Assembly: GCA_005784505.1 (NCBI GenBank)
Contig: VCAZ01000001.1
Coordinates: 2,841,597 to 2,905,596 of the forward strand
Origin: Bagarius yarrelli
Taxonomy: Eukaryota > Chordata > Actinopteri > Siluriformes > Sisoridae
DNA: 64,000 bases
Reading direction: 5' to 3'
Of this stretch, positions 34,699 to 46,535 are shown one piece after another (position 1 is the stretch's first letter; each line of letters starts with the position of its first letter). The notes beneath the pieces were generated by a model that saw only the letters and a program-made list of their open reading frames with translations, was not told the origin of the DNA and searched no databases. The translations under genes and the position numbers were made by a program.

Positions 34699-34746
34699 CA
34701 AATTATAAGTGATATTAGAAGTGGGTAGTGTGCAGAGAAAATATAA
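34582..34746. repeat. Near-perfect inverted repeat around a (TA)n core
   Basis: The left arm (34582-34637) and the complement of the right arm (34698-34746) match at 42 of 43 positions from 'TTATATTTTCTCTGCACACT' onward. A 7-bp gap follows, and then AATTTGT matches again. The centre is a pure TA run (34641-34697). The whole could extrude as a cruciform. Confidence 0.9.
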
Positions 34747-34979
34747 AAGATAAGAAAATAGCACTGGAACCTTAAACCTGCTAGTCTTTTCCATGCTAGC
34801 CTTTTTCACTGCCGATTTGGTGACATCAGTTTCATTATAGAATTAATTAACTTGATATCTCCGAACATTTCGGCAAAAATCAGCAGCTACACATTTTAAC
34901 ATTTTCTCAGCAAATTTTAAAAAAGCTTTACCACCCGTCAGTAAACATGTTTACAATTTTCTCTAATTAATCATTAGGG

Positions 34980-35133
34980 CTGTGATGGACTGGCGACCTG
35001 TCCAGGGTGTCCCCTCCTGCCTTTTGCCCTTTCAGAGACGGCTGGGATAGACTCCAGGAGATCCCCATGACCCCAAATTAAGGGAATAAGCAGGTATAGA
35101 AGATGAATGAATGAATGAATGAATAAATGAATA
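34980..35133 (+). repeat. Family C SINE-like repeat (3' half)
   Basis: 'CTGTGATGGACTGGCGACCT', 'CTGGGATAGACTCCAGGAGA', 'GGGAATAAGCAGGTATAGAA', ending in an (ATGA)n tail. 5' truncated, as expected for retrotransposed copies. Confidence 0.85.
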
Positions 35134-36267
35134 ATCATTAGGGTCCGAGCACTAGCGTATGAGGACCCTCTTTAAATTGTTCAGTTTATTATATAAAAGT
35201 TGAATTTAAATGTCTTTTTTTGTAATAAAATCTTTCTCCAAGAGTAAATCAACACTGGATCCACTAGAACTCTGAAAGAGCAGGATTTGCCTCGTCCAAG
35301 TAAGCCAAAATAAGACTCGGCTTTCCCTGCAAACCAATTTTATTCCTTGTTCAAATGTTCTCTCGCTATGGGCAGGGACACACTGGAAATACGAGCCTGC
35401 CTTTAGGTGGCTGGTATGGTTACATGTAAGGGCAAACAATTTTGAGGTCCTTCATATGTCCCAATGTCCTTGTCTCCTGTGTTAAAAATGTTAGATAATG
35501 TCAAGGTTGAGTAGTCTTTCTATTTCAGTCAACTTAGTAACCTACATATTGTACAGTTAGATATGGTAGGAATATACTATAACTATCTGGCTAATAATAA
35601 AGTTATCTAAATGTTTAAATGTCTAGTTTATGTGATTGCTTGACTAATTATAAATTCGGTACATTTATTTCAGTGTGGGTTTTTTTTCCTTTGGAAGACA
35701 TAGAAGATGAAAAACAAACTGGATTCTGGAACTGTCACCAGGATATTTATCACTCCCTGAAAATGTTGTTTCCGCCAATTTTGTCTGTTTCCAGAGATTT
35801 ATGACCAAAACAGTATTAAATTAGGTTCGAAGCACAAAGCTAATGAGTCCAGTTGAAGGCTGATCAACTTATAATAATAATAATTATAATCATAATAATA
35901 ATATTAATACATAATACAGCAGGTACAAAGCTGAAGCAAACGATAAGCTGGGTTTGAGTGGATACAGTAATTATCTTGTATATAAGTGAGCTTTACGTCT
36001 GGCTTTGAATTCAGGTAACGAGTCTAAGTCACAAAAATGTTAGTTGGGAGAGAATTCCATAGATGACGAGCAGCACGACCAAAAGCTCTATGACTCAAGG
36101 TTTTTAACCGAGCAGAGGGTGTAACTGGAAGTAAGAAGAACTATGAGAACTGGTTTTAAGTGTCGCTATGCACTAAATGGCTCATTATTTATTCTAGTTA
36201 TTGTAATAATTTAAATATTAAAGTTATGATTTCATCTTTTTTTTTGTATTGTTGTTAATATGATGGT
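35134..36267. other. Intergenic, nothing recognised
   Basis: An (ATA)-rich stretch near 35870-35910. No gene or clear repeat. Confidence 0.4.
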
Positions 36268-36469
36268 GAAATTTGTATATCCTATCTTGTAAAGTTGGGG
36301 TCAAAGGGCAGGGTCAGCTATGATACACTGCCCCCGGAGCAGAAAGGGTTTTAAGGGTCTTGCTCAAGGACCCAACAGTGGAAGAATGCAGAGGTGGGGC
36401 TTGAACCCAGGACTTCCTGGTCCTTCAATCAACAAAGCAGTGCCTTAACCATTTGAACCACCACTGCCC
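36268..36469 (-). repeat. Family B SINE
   Basis: 'TTGGGGTCAAAGGGCAGGGT', 'GTCTTGCTCAAGGACCCAAC', head complement 'CATTTGAACCACCACTGCCC'. Confidence 0.85.
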
Positions 36470-36869
36470 AGTTATAGTCATAGACTTAACGTTTTTACTA
36501 GCATGCTTGCAACTAAAACTGCTCCACAAGTGCAGTGCCAGACATCATACAACAAGTGCAGCAAACCGTTACTCTCTCGGTTTGGTAGATAAAATTCTTG
36601 AATGTGGTTTGTTATAAAGTTCATGATTGCACGGGTCTTCAGCCTTTATTAAGAACTCTTTAAGGAGGGTCATGCTGTGGTAGATCTCAGAGAGATGGAA
36701 CGTCCAGCTGCTACATCTCCTTGGTGTCAGATTTCACTATCATGACACAATGTTGTGTGCTGACAAAGTGCTAATTTCTACTGACCTTATAAACAGCAGC
36801 TGATGCTTCCGCCAAGAGTCATGGACACTTTTAAGCAACAGAGTTAATCATGATAATCTGATAGGATAT
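36470..36869. other. Intergenic, nothing recognised
   Basis: Unique-looking sequence with no coding signal. Confidence 0.4.
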
Positions 36870-36989
36870 TAAAGGGTTAAAGGCCTATCTCGGGGGCCCA
36901 ACAGTGGTAAATTAGGGGTGCTGGGAATCGAACCCTGCTTCTCCTAATGCCAGTCCAACACCTTAATCACTGAGCTACCATTTTCCCCT
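36870..36989 (-). repeat. Family A SINE (head half)
   Basis: 'GGGTTAAAGGCCTATCTCGG', 'GTGCTGGGAATCGAACCCTG', 'GCTACCATTTTCCCC'. Core and tail are missing. Confidence 0.75.
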
Positions 36990-37208
36990 TTCCTTACAAT
37001 GTCTAGGTTCCAGTGCATATTTTGTACTCTACCCAAGCTGTTGGATTGTTTTTTTGGGCTACCAAATACGGATGATCTATAGTAGATGCCACCAGGAGCT
37101 ACAGGCAGAACCTTTAGTTAGATGAATAGAAACAGTTTAGGGAACTGCCATTACAAATCCAAACATCATTGATTTAATTGGAAAATCTATTAAAAAAACT
37201 AATCAATG

Positions 37209-37355
37209 TAAAGCAATAGTTTAGTGGTTAAGGTGTTGGACCAATTTCCAGCACCACCAAGCTGCAATTTCTGGGCCCTTGAGCAAGGCCCTTAACGCTA
37301 TGCTCAATCGGATGAAAAATGTAAGTTGCTTTGTAAAAAATGTTAGAAATGTAAA
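37209..37355 (+). repeat. Family A SINE (degenerate)
   Basis: 'AGCAATAGTTTAGTGGTTAA', 'GGCCCTTGAGCAAGGCCCTT', 'GTAAGTTGCTTTGTAAAAAA'. The core is badly decayed. Confidence 0.7.
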
Positions 37356-40300
37356 GCTAGAATTTATTTATTCATGGTTAAATAACTATGTTATCCTGGT
37401 TATAGTCATGGTGGATCTTAAGTCTATCCTATGTAGGTACGCTGGTGGGTGTGAGGTGGAAGCATACCTTGGTTTTAATTATAGGTATTTTGAAGGTATA
37501 CAAATTGAATAAACCTGTATTAGCAGATTTACCAGCTTTTCCTGCTTGGCAAATGTTAACGCAAATTACTTTAAAGGAACTAGTAAAATTATGCACACAA
37601 AGCAAGAACAACCTCTTAGTCATTCCAGTCTCTATTCAGTCCAATCTACTATTAGAACATGCAGAATCGCATGATTGTTGAAAAGAAAATCCAGTTTCTC
37701 TCCCACTGGAGAAGAAGTTATTTTCTCTTCAATCCTCTTATTATCCCTATCATTTTATGTCATAAATTATTGTTTTGTGTGATATTTTCCATGCCAGTGT
37801 GTATGCAATCACCTCCGAATGCAAGTTGCTCCATCAAAAGCCATTTTTGTCTCCGTTTTTGTCTCTCTAAGTGTCTCTCTATTTGATTTGGACAGAGGCT
37901 TTAATTTCAGCAGGCTTCAGCAAGGAGACTGATAAGAATGATCAATAAGGGACTTGGGGCAGTGCAGTCCTCGTTTGCCTCTCTGAATCACCTCTCACAA
38001 AGGTTTTCTGTTCCTGAAGGTCATAAATTGTTGATCATTAACATTAAAACAGACAGGATGCTTTTCATTGCACTGCAGTTTTGCTTAACTGTGTTTGACA
38101 AATGCACAAAAGGACATTTCCTGGTTGTAAATGAACTGTATTATGTATTATGGTAAAGGAGGGAGTGGAGTTTGAATGCATACCTCCTGTTAGTGTCCAT
38201 AAAAAGATGAGACATGGAAACCAAGGACTTTAGGAGCGAGTCCCTTTGGGCGGATATTTTTGCTTACGGATCTATAAATATCCATCTTGATTACAGGATA
38301 TCGACCGCCTAACTATGGCCCCCTAGATAACGTAATGAATAGTCTCTGCTGCACCAAGATTCTCATACAGGTGTTCCGCTGTAGATTTTATAGAGAGGCT
38401 ATTTTCTTCTCCGTCTCCTTTCCTTTATTCAACTCTGACTTTTATTTCATCCCTTCCTTTTCACCTTCACTATGTCCTTTCGCAAAGTCCAGAAAGCTAT
38501 CATATGCAAGTCAAACCTATTACCTCAGTAAGCTGGATAGCAGTTTTTATGGGTGATACCATCTGATTATATTTAATTCCATTATGTTAATTAGAGCAAA
38601 TTAAAACACTGATAACCTTTTTTTGTAATGGTACACACAGGTAACCAAATCCGACCAGTCCGTGTCATAATGCATCACCTAATCGTTTGATGTGAGATAG
38701 AGTCATGGCCCCATGTTGCTTGCCTTATTCACACCTTATATCATGATGGCATATACTAAATGCTTTGCAAAGTGTTCCTTAAAGTTTATCACCCTGTGAG
38801 GGTTTTAGTGATAATGGAGAACAGGTTTAATGATGCTATACACATTAAAACCTACTGTGTGGGAGCATATGACTTATTCATTCAGGCGGAAGATGAAGCA
38901 CTGAGGAGGGATCTGAGTGTGAATGGGTCTCAGTGTGTGACCGCTGGATGAGCGTGAAGGCCACACAGTGCTGGCAATTAAAAATGCTGACTAGGAGTGA
39001 AGCTAAAGGATCAGAGTACATAGGTTTTGCATAGGTACGTGCACATTTTTTGGGATCCATTTTTTGAAATGCCATTTTTTCTGGGAAGTTTTCATAAATT
39101 AATATGTGTGTGTTTCTGTTTGCGTAAAACAATATTTAAAAAAAATATCAGGTCAGGCTGGGAAATGTTGAGATGAGTTTTTTTCTCCTTTCAATGTATC
39201 AGGCACAAATTGATAGGGCATATAGCAAACAGCACTGGTGGGCATTCAGGGCTAGTAAGGCCTTCTCTTTTGGCCTAATCAGAACCCCTACCTACATTTA
39301 CAACCTAAATTCTAATATTTGTTCCAAGAGGTTATTCTCTTCATTTCGTAGCGTTTCTCTTGCTGCACTGTTTCCAGTTAGATCTATTTGTCCAATCAGA
39401 TTTCAGTTTCTTTGTGCTGCCATGTTATTCTTATCTGCCTAAGCCTTCAGAATCAGTAGCGCTGCTCATGGAACTTAACTTATATTAGCAGTGGCAGATT
39501 GCTAATTGGTTAAAAACTGTTTCTAGCTAGCTGGCCCGGAATAATGTCGGCATTTTTCTGTCTTCTAATTGGTTGATGAGAGTTGTTAAAACTGTTAAAG
39601 CCAAGTTCGTCTAGCAAAACACGTCTGTAGCGATCTGCACACATTAATACAGTTAAATTAGAATTTTTACACCCACAGTGGCTGATGAAGTAGGAGAAAT
39701 TAACTTTGTCTCGGAAATACTTAAAAATCCATTTTTAAGGCAGACTTTTCGAGAAAAGTTAGACATCGTGAGGAGAGGTTGGCTAACCCGAAAATAACTA
39801 GCTTGTCACAACCCCGAAAAGACTTCACCACTTCCAGACCAGTGCCGCCGACCGGTAACGCTAACCTACAGCCCTAAAATGTATTATATATTTTATTTAA
39901 TTTTTCATGTTTTTGTGATGTTAATAGATAAATATTGATTCTGAACTGCTCCAGATGATGTACATGGTACAGTTGCGGTTGTAGTGTAGAGGTTTGGAGT
40001 TTTCTTAACTGAGTTTCTTTCTTTAATAAAAATAATAATATTCACCCTAAACACCTGAAATGTCTCTCTGTCTGTAATGCCACGCCGTGTTATATTGTGT
40101 TTTTGTATAGTATTGATGGATTCTATAACTGTGACATGATAGTGGTGGTATTAAAAGGTGAAAGTCCCTAATGAAGGTCCAGGTATCAAATGTACAGCCC
40201 GCTACTTGCATACAGGCAGAGACCTGCATAAGTGAAGCCCTCCCTTCTTTTCGAGTTGTGTTTGTTTCGGTTTGGAAGTGTGGGTGATGAACAAAAGACT

Positions 40301-40366
40301 TAGTTACATGTGCCTTGAAAAAGCAAATACATCTTTTTTGTCTTGCTAACATCCATAAGTCTTAAG
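37356..40366. other. 3.0-kb repeat-free island
   Basis: The longest stretch in the window without a recognisable SINE, MITE, LTR or microsatellite. About 37640-38560 is of balanced composition and looks like unique, possibly conserved non-coding DNA. Open frames of 60-101 codons occur on both strands, but none is recognisable, and none has convincing coding or splice signals. Confidence 0.35.
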
Positions 40367-40371
40367 CTACC

Positions 40372-40723
40372 TGTAAAGGATCAGAACGAGTGGGATCCAT
40401 AGTGCGGAGAATGGCTTTAATTAGAAAAGAGTAGTCAGAAAGGCAGGCAAAGTTCATACACAGATATACAATAGAGTAAGGCGAACAAATCCAAGACGAT
40501 AGGCAAGAACGTAGTCGAGTAAACAGGAAACGATCCAAAACCATGAGCTAAAAACAATACTAGAAGGCTTGGTAATGGCGGTGCAAACAATACTTCGCGA
40601 TGTGCTAATCGCTAATGCTAGCTTTTATAGCGAAGCAAACAGGAAGTGACACCGGAAGTACAACAGAAGAGTCAGTACTCGAGCGAGGGCGCCCTCTGGC
40701 AGTTGGAAGACAGATTCCTTACA
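40372..40723 (-). mobile_element. Solo-LTR-like element (LTR family 2)
   Basis: The plus strand begins TGTAAAGGATC and ends GATTCCTTACA, with 5-bp flanks CTACC (40367-40371) and CGACC (40724-40728), 4 of 5 identical. On the minus strand a TATAAAAG lies about 100 bp from the 5' end, as in LTR promoters, preceded by a palindromic GGGCGCCC. No internal retroviral genes adjoin it. Confidence 0.6.
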
Positions 40724-40728
40724 CGACC

Positions 40729-41560
40729 ATGTAATAACGTGTGTAAGTAAATTAAAATTAATTCCTTAAGTTAAAGAGTTGTGTTTATATATTTAACATT
40801 TCATTTCGTAATTTTTTTAAAAATAAATATGAGAAATGCCTTGTTTTTTCCTGCCCCTTTGAATGTCTTTGCAGGTCGCTGGTGTTGCACTACACTAATG
40901 GCAGGATGCATTGGCTTTGCCGTCACTGTAGAACTACCGGCACTGGATTACAACCAACTCCTACAGGATGACCGAGATCAAATTCTGGTGTGTGAGCGTA
41001 CATTTGTGTTATAGATGGTTTGACCTTGTTCTTTGTGTGTGGACTCAATGTTACAGTAGTGCGGTGTTAACATATACAAAGATTGATGATTTAGTAAATA
41101 TGCAACGTTTTGTGTAACATTCTTCTTGTCAAGTCATTCTAACAAAGGAGGACATTCCTCAAGTCAAGTACATGTTAAGTCTCGAATGAGGTCAGAGCAT
41201 TAGCACTTCTTTAGGACTGCATAGAAAGGAAGCCCAACTTTTCAGCATTATGGTGAGTTTCTGAAACAATAGACATGGTGCCGGAATATATTTTGGAAGG
41301 GATGACAGTCCATCTCAAGAAACTATGCATACACACTAATTTGCACATTCAACATAGCCAGTAAACCCACAACATAATTTTGAGAAGAGTGAGGAAACCA
41401 GTGAACCCAGAAGACACTCTGCACTATTCAAATACAATAACTCAATCTGTGAGGTTGAGCTATTGGATCATCATTTATTCTTGTTCTATTAATTGCAAGT
41501 AAAAGAAAAATTGAAGCTGGTAGAAGAACAACTGTAAGACTGCTACTATATGTATGCTAT
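40729..41560. other. Intergenic; possible very old family C relative
   Basis: About 41270-41450 has phrases such as 'GAGGAAACCAGTGAACCCAG' that recall the middle of family C, heavily decayed. Otherwise nothing recognised. Confidence 0.35.
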
Positions 41561-41565
41561 AACAG

Positions 41566-42000
41566 TGTAACGTTCATGGGTTTTCATGTTTAATATTCTT
41601 ATTTTATGTTCTTGTGTTGAGTTTGTGTTCATGCTTTTGGGTTCTTGTTTCATGTTTTGTTATGTTTAATGTTTGTTTCATGTCTAGGCTAAGCTATGCT
41701 AGCTAGCTAAGCCATGCTGTACTGGCTATGCAGTCCTTTTGTCTTCTTGCCATGTGCTTCCCCTTGTCCTTATGTCCTTGGTTAGTTCTGTCTTGGTGGT
41801 TTGTTGTTTTGTGTATCACTTTGGTGAGTTCTTGGCCACGCCAGTGTTCATGTTTGTGTTTCTGTTTAGTCAAGTCAAGTAAAGTGAAGTTTAGTTTGTT
41901 TGTTTGTAGTTTTTTCTAGTGTATCTGTTTATGTTGACATTGTAAGTAAACTGCACCTTGGGTTCTAAAAAAACGTCTGGCCTCAGTGGAGTCCATCACA
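41566..42000 (+). mobile_element. Solo LTR (LTR family 1) with perfect 5-bp TSD
   Basis: Begins TGTAACGTTCATGGG, ends GTCCATCACA, and is flanked on both sides by AACAG (41561-41565 and 42001-42005). Carries an AGTAAA-type signal before CTGCACCTTGGG. No coding interior, so it is a solo LTR, most likely left by recombination between two LTRs. Confidence 0.8.
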
Positions 42001-42115
42001 AACAGGAACTTCTCAGACATTTCACAACTTTTAATGATAGAAATAAATAACAATAGCTTTGGAAAATTGCTGCTGTATAAGTGAAATAAAAATCCACTGT
42101 CCCATCATGCTATAC

Positions 42116-42297
42116 TTTACATTTACTGCATTTGGCAGACGCCCTTAACCGCCCTCAACCCTCGACTTACAGTTATCTCCATTATACAACTGAGGAATTG
42201 GGAGCTTAGGGCTTTACTCAGGGGTTGGTGGTGCTGGGAAACAAACCCCAAACTTCTAATTAGCAGTCTGACACCTCTGAACCACCACTTTCCCCTT
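42116..42297 (-). repeat. Family A SINE
   Basis: 'TTTACTGCATTTGGCAGACG' core complement, 'GGGCTTTACTCAGGGGTTGG', head complement 'GAACCACCACTTTCCCC'. Confidence 0.8.
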
Positions 42298-44030
42298 ATT
42301 AAGACGGCAGTTAGTGCTTTTTCAATTACATTTAAACATGTTATACTATTTCATGCAAAAGAAAGAGTCATAAGAATAGAAAAATAAATCGATTTTATCA
42401 TTGGACTTTGGGTTAAAGTTTACTGAGTATCGCCAAAAGCGATTCGATATTTTTGTAATCAAAGGTTTCTGATGCTATGTAAGTACCATAGCATCATAGC
42501 TTAATGACAGACATTATAAAAAAAAACTCCACATAACTATACCAACCCTAACAACAAGAAACAACTGACTACCAAAATCTATAAGCTTTATAATACAAAG
42601 CTTGCATGTTTGTGTGGATAATTTTATAATATACTGTATAAGAAATCAAGCTGGTGTGAAACTATTCAATTGATTCTGTGCTAATGCTCTTGATTTTTTG
42701 TTTACTTGAATTAATACTGGGTGACCATCACTTAGCAGATGAATCCATGTCTGCCCTTTGTCATTTTATTTCCATTTTAGCATCTGGTGTTTCACAGAGG
42801 AAAGTAAAAGAAAGACAGAGTCAATTTAAAAGGAATGACAAAAACTTAAATGAAAATGGAGAAAAGTGATGGTGTGTCAGGAACAAAGATGAAGGAGAGA
42901 ATGAAGGGGGGAAAAGAACCGGAGTGGCAGAGTTAATGGCTTAAAATGAAAAATGGCAAAAAAATTGTGGACTTTTTTTAATTCAATCATTATTAATAAA
43001 TAGTAACAATTATTAAGTCTCTGTGCTGCCCTTTATATTCTGTCACCAGTCACATGGGTTCCCATGTCTCCCTATCTAAAGATAGATGGGAATCACCCTG
43101 TCTCACATAGCTCTCCAACACCACTGGAATCTTGCTATGGATACTCTATGCTTCCTTCCAAGCAATACCTGGGGAGGGGCAGGGGGTTCGGGTGATTTTC
43201 CAGCATGTGCTTACATCAACCTGTCAGCAACCACGATCTATGAGACTCTGTTATGGACTCTGACTCATGATGCCAGCAGATATTAGATTATCCACCAATG
43301 GCTACAGAGGTCAGCTACAGTCTGTCTTAGAAGGGAAGAGAAGATGACAAGTTGTCTAAAACTGTGTCCCGGATAAATTGACCTTGGTTTTCTTTTTCAT
43401 TAATGCGTATAAACGAAAGCTATTTGGGTAGAACTGTATGCAGTCTTTTGCAGTCACTCGCACTCACGCAATAAAATGGGTGTGTCAGGACTGTTTAAGT
43501 GCGCTGTCTTGATTTTGCAAGAAGAAGAAATCGCAATTTCGTTTTATTTAAAAGCGCTTTGACGGGTAATTTCGGATTTCCGAAATGTCTGTGAATAAGT
43601 GGACTCTTTATCTTTTCCAATTATTCTGTGAATAAATTTAAGCTATTAGGGGGGGGTTTTTGCCATTGAAATTCATTTAAAAATGATAAATTTTCTTAAC
43701 GTTGCTTGTTTAATCCATAAAACATTATCAAACTAATGGAATTTGAGAACATTTGGAGATTACAGGGTGGAATGTGCTCTTTAAAGCTATGGCCGTTGCT
43801 TTACACGGAATACAGAACAGCCAGAATAGAGGAAGGTTAAATGCAGACACAGTGTCTTATTATACATCTCACCTCATTATTTACTTTTATTTACTTTTTT
43901 AATGCTGCTTCAAAACAACTAATCATAATTAGACCAATTATGGCAATTTCTACGTATATTATACAAAATCACACTAATGAGAGCCGAACAGTGACACTAT
44001 TATTAGTATTATTATATTTCTTAAATTTCA
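42298..44030. other. Repeat-poor intergenic stretch
   Basis: No SINE, MITE or LTR for 1.7 kb. A G-run lies near 43650-43657. No gene recognised. Confidence 0.35.
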
Positions 44031-44041
44031 ATTTCAACACA

Positions 44042-44398
44042 TGGGCAGCACAGTGGCTTAGTGATTAGCACTGCTGGCCCACAGCAAGAAGGCCCGGGTT
44101 CAATTTCCAGGCAGGGTCCTTTCTGTGTGGAGTTTGCATGTTCTCCCCATGCTTGCGTGGGTTTACTCCGGGTTCTCCGGTTTTCTTCCACAGTCCAAAA
44201 ACATGTAGGTTAGGTTGATTGTTGATTCTAAATTTCCAATAGGAGTAGGTGTGAGTGCGAGTGTGTGGCCCTGTGATGGACCTGTCCAGGATGTACCCCT
44301 TCTGCCCTTCGCCCTTTCAGAGACCACTGGGATAGACTCCAGCAGATCCCTGTGACCCCGAATTGGGGAATAAGCAGGTATAGAAGATAAATTAATGA
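44042..44398 (+). repeat. Family C SINE-like repeat with perfect 11-bp TSD
   Basis: Full-length copy from TGGGCAGCACAGTGGC to GAAGATAAATTAATGA. Flanked by ATTTCAACACA on both sides (44031-44041 and 44399-44409). This TSD length indicates target-primed reverse transcription. Confidence 0.9.
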
Positions 44399-44420
44399 AT
44401 TTCAACACAAACTTAAAAGG

Positions 44421-44480
44421 AAAAAAAAAAAAAAAAAAAAAAAAACAACAGGAAAGAGAAAAAAAAAAAAAAAAAAAAAA
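44421..44480. repeat. Two poly-A tracts
   Basis: A-runs at 44421-44445 and 44459-44480 separated by a short purine spacer. They give poly-Phe reading frames on the minus strand that are artefacts. Confidence 0.9.
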
Positions 44481-45091
44481 CAGAGACAAGAGAATTAAAA
44501 GTGAAAGGATAAATGAAAGAATGCTCCATGTAATACAAATTACAATACAAATACAATATTCCTTTTAATATAATAGAGAAAATACAAGGTTCCAAAAGTT
44601 CAAACGTAATAAAACTGTTCTGTTATCTTATGGAAAACATAGACACTTCCTTAGAATTAACTACTAAAAATAATTTTATGGCAAAAATAATTTTCTTTAA
44701 ATGAGCAAGATTTATCACTGAGTCTATTCAGAAAAACACAATACATCTAAACATATTTGCTTGTTCTAGCTTACTTTATACACTATAAAGTTTGTAACAC
44801 TATAAAGTTGGAAACACAAAGTTACCTAAGAAGTCCCTATATGCTGTGGCATTAGGATTTCCTCCTCTGGATCTAAAAGACAGAAAAACACTGTCCCATC
44901 ATGACAATGCCCCTGTGCACAAAGCCCCCGAGCTCCATAGAAACATGGTGTGTTATGGTTAAAGTGGAAGAACTGCACAGCGTCCTGCAGTTTCGATCTC
45001 AACTCCTTTAAACATCTTTGTGTCTGATTTTTCTAAGACTGTCGTGTTTCCAGAAGTCTGGAGGTCACATGTATTATAGGAATAAGAATGA
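44481..45091. other. Intergenic, nothing recognised
   Basis: AT-rich unique sequence. Confidence 0.4.
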
Positions 45092-45099
45092 GACTATAG

Positions 45100-45296
45100 C
45101 AGGGGTGGGCAATCACGGTCCTGGAGGGTCGGGGTGTCCTGCAGAGTTTAGCTTCAACCCTAATCAAACACACCTGAAACCAACTAATCAAGATCTTGCT
45201 AGGTGGACTTAAAAATTACAGGTAGGTGTGTTAAGGCAAGTTGGAGCTAAACTCTGCAGGACACCGGTCCTCCAGGACAGAGATTGCCCACCCCTG
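45100..45296. mobile_element. Palindromic hAT MITE (family E)
   Basis: Termini CAGGGGTGGGCAATC and GATTGCCCACCCCTG are perfect 15-bp inverted repeats. TSD GACTATAG (45092-45099) versus TGCTATAG (45297-45304), 6 of 8 identical. Best-preserved termini of the family in the window. Confidence 0.9.
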
Positions 45297-45351
45297 TGCT
45301 ATAGTCACAGATGGTCAGGTGTCCCAATCCTTTTGTTTCTATAGCGTTCAT

Positions 45352-45684
45352 CTAACACTGATGCTTTCCTAAACAGGATCTGATCCCCTTGTGGCTGAAT
45401 CCGAAGCTGCCTGCTGCCTTGTGCGGATCATAGTCACAGCGCTGGCAGTAAAACACATGCATGGAGTGCTCAGCAACAGGTGCACATGCAGTCACTATTC
45501 TAAGTATAGCGCTGTACAGTGCTAGCATTCTCCGTGCATTTTCCAGTGTCAGGATAACAATACGAAGCGTCTGAATTGCTGACGCCTGTGAGAATTTTTT
45601 ATCTATTGCCAAGCTTTCCTTCATCATCTCAATCAATCCTGCTTCCATCAACTTCACACCTTTTGTCCTTTTGCTAGTGTTCAT
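45352..45684 (-). other. 110-codon open frame, not recognised
   Basis: Open from ATG to stop in non-repetitive sequence of balanced composition. The product would have no signal peptide or clear domain; a YCQRC pair of cysteines is not enough for a zinc finger. No splice or promoter context. It may be chance or conserved non-coding DNA. Confidence 0.15.
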
Positions 45685-45889
45685 ACCTCTAATAATAAAT
45701 AGCGGTGTATCTGGATGTCGATCTTTCGGAAGTAGTTTGCTTTATATATCATATAAACAGGAAGATATCATATGAGATGATTTGGATCTGGCACCTCGGT
45801 CAGGACTCTGGCAGTCAGTTTTATATTACATGTATTAGAGACTGTGTATAAAGAACACAGTGGGTAACTAGGAAGGATTTCTTAATTTG

Positions 45890-46015
45890 CAACTAAGCAA
45901 TTGGGGGTTAAGGGCCTTGCTCACAGGCCCAGCAGTGGCAGTTTATTGGTGCTGGGAATTAAAATCCGAGCTTCCATTTAGTAGTCCAACACTTTACCCA
46001 CTGGCCTACCATTTC
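45890..46015 (-). repeat. Family A SINE (head half)
   Basis: 'CAATTGGGGGTTAAGGGCCT', 'GGTGCTGGGAATTAAAATCC', 'GGCCTACCATTTCA'. Core missing. Confidence 0.75.
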
Positions 46016-46535
46016 AAATACAAATACTTGCATGTGGCTACATATATTTCTGTGGTTAAAATGTTTATTATATGCGTCCTAAACATAGTTTTATGGGTGT
46101 TTACTGTAAATGTAATGCAAGAGAATTCTTTAATCAATTGTTTTCTGACATCCCACTTGTAAATTCTATGCTATTTCCTTCAAAATATACATAAAATTTT
46201 TTCTCAACTTTGTACTGTAAATATCTAATCTCATAGATTTATTACTAAGTTCACACTAATGTTAACCACTGGACAATTCTACAGCAACTGTTATATTTTT
46301 TTTAGTGATAATTTATTTTCAAAGAACCCAATAAAGTTAAAAGATAAATTTCACATAACACATGATAGCCAAAGTAGCTAGATTTAGTAGTTGGTCTGCA
46401 TTAGGAAGGATTTCTTAGTTTGGAATGCTAAATTGTCTATTTTAGTGTAATATAAATAATAGACAAACAACTGAATTGAAAATAAGTTAAACAATTGTCT
46501 TAAACAAGCTTCCTGGTTCTTGGCTGACCAGTATG
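46016..46535. other. Intergenic, nothing recognised
   Basis: AT-rich unique sequence. Confidence 0.4.

Noticed and set aside
40630..40700. GGGCGCCC-containing stretch considered as a CTCF site
   Set aside because: The match to the CTCF core is poor when aligned by eye, and it lies inside an LTR.
44163..44595. Minus-strand frames with poly-Phe stretches
   Set aside because: Translation of poly-A tracts and of a family C repeat.
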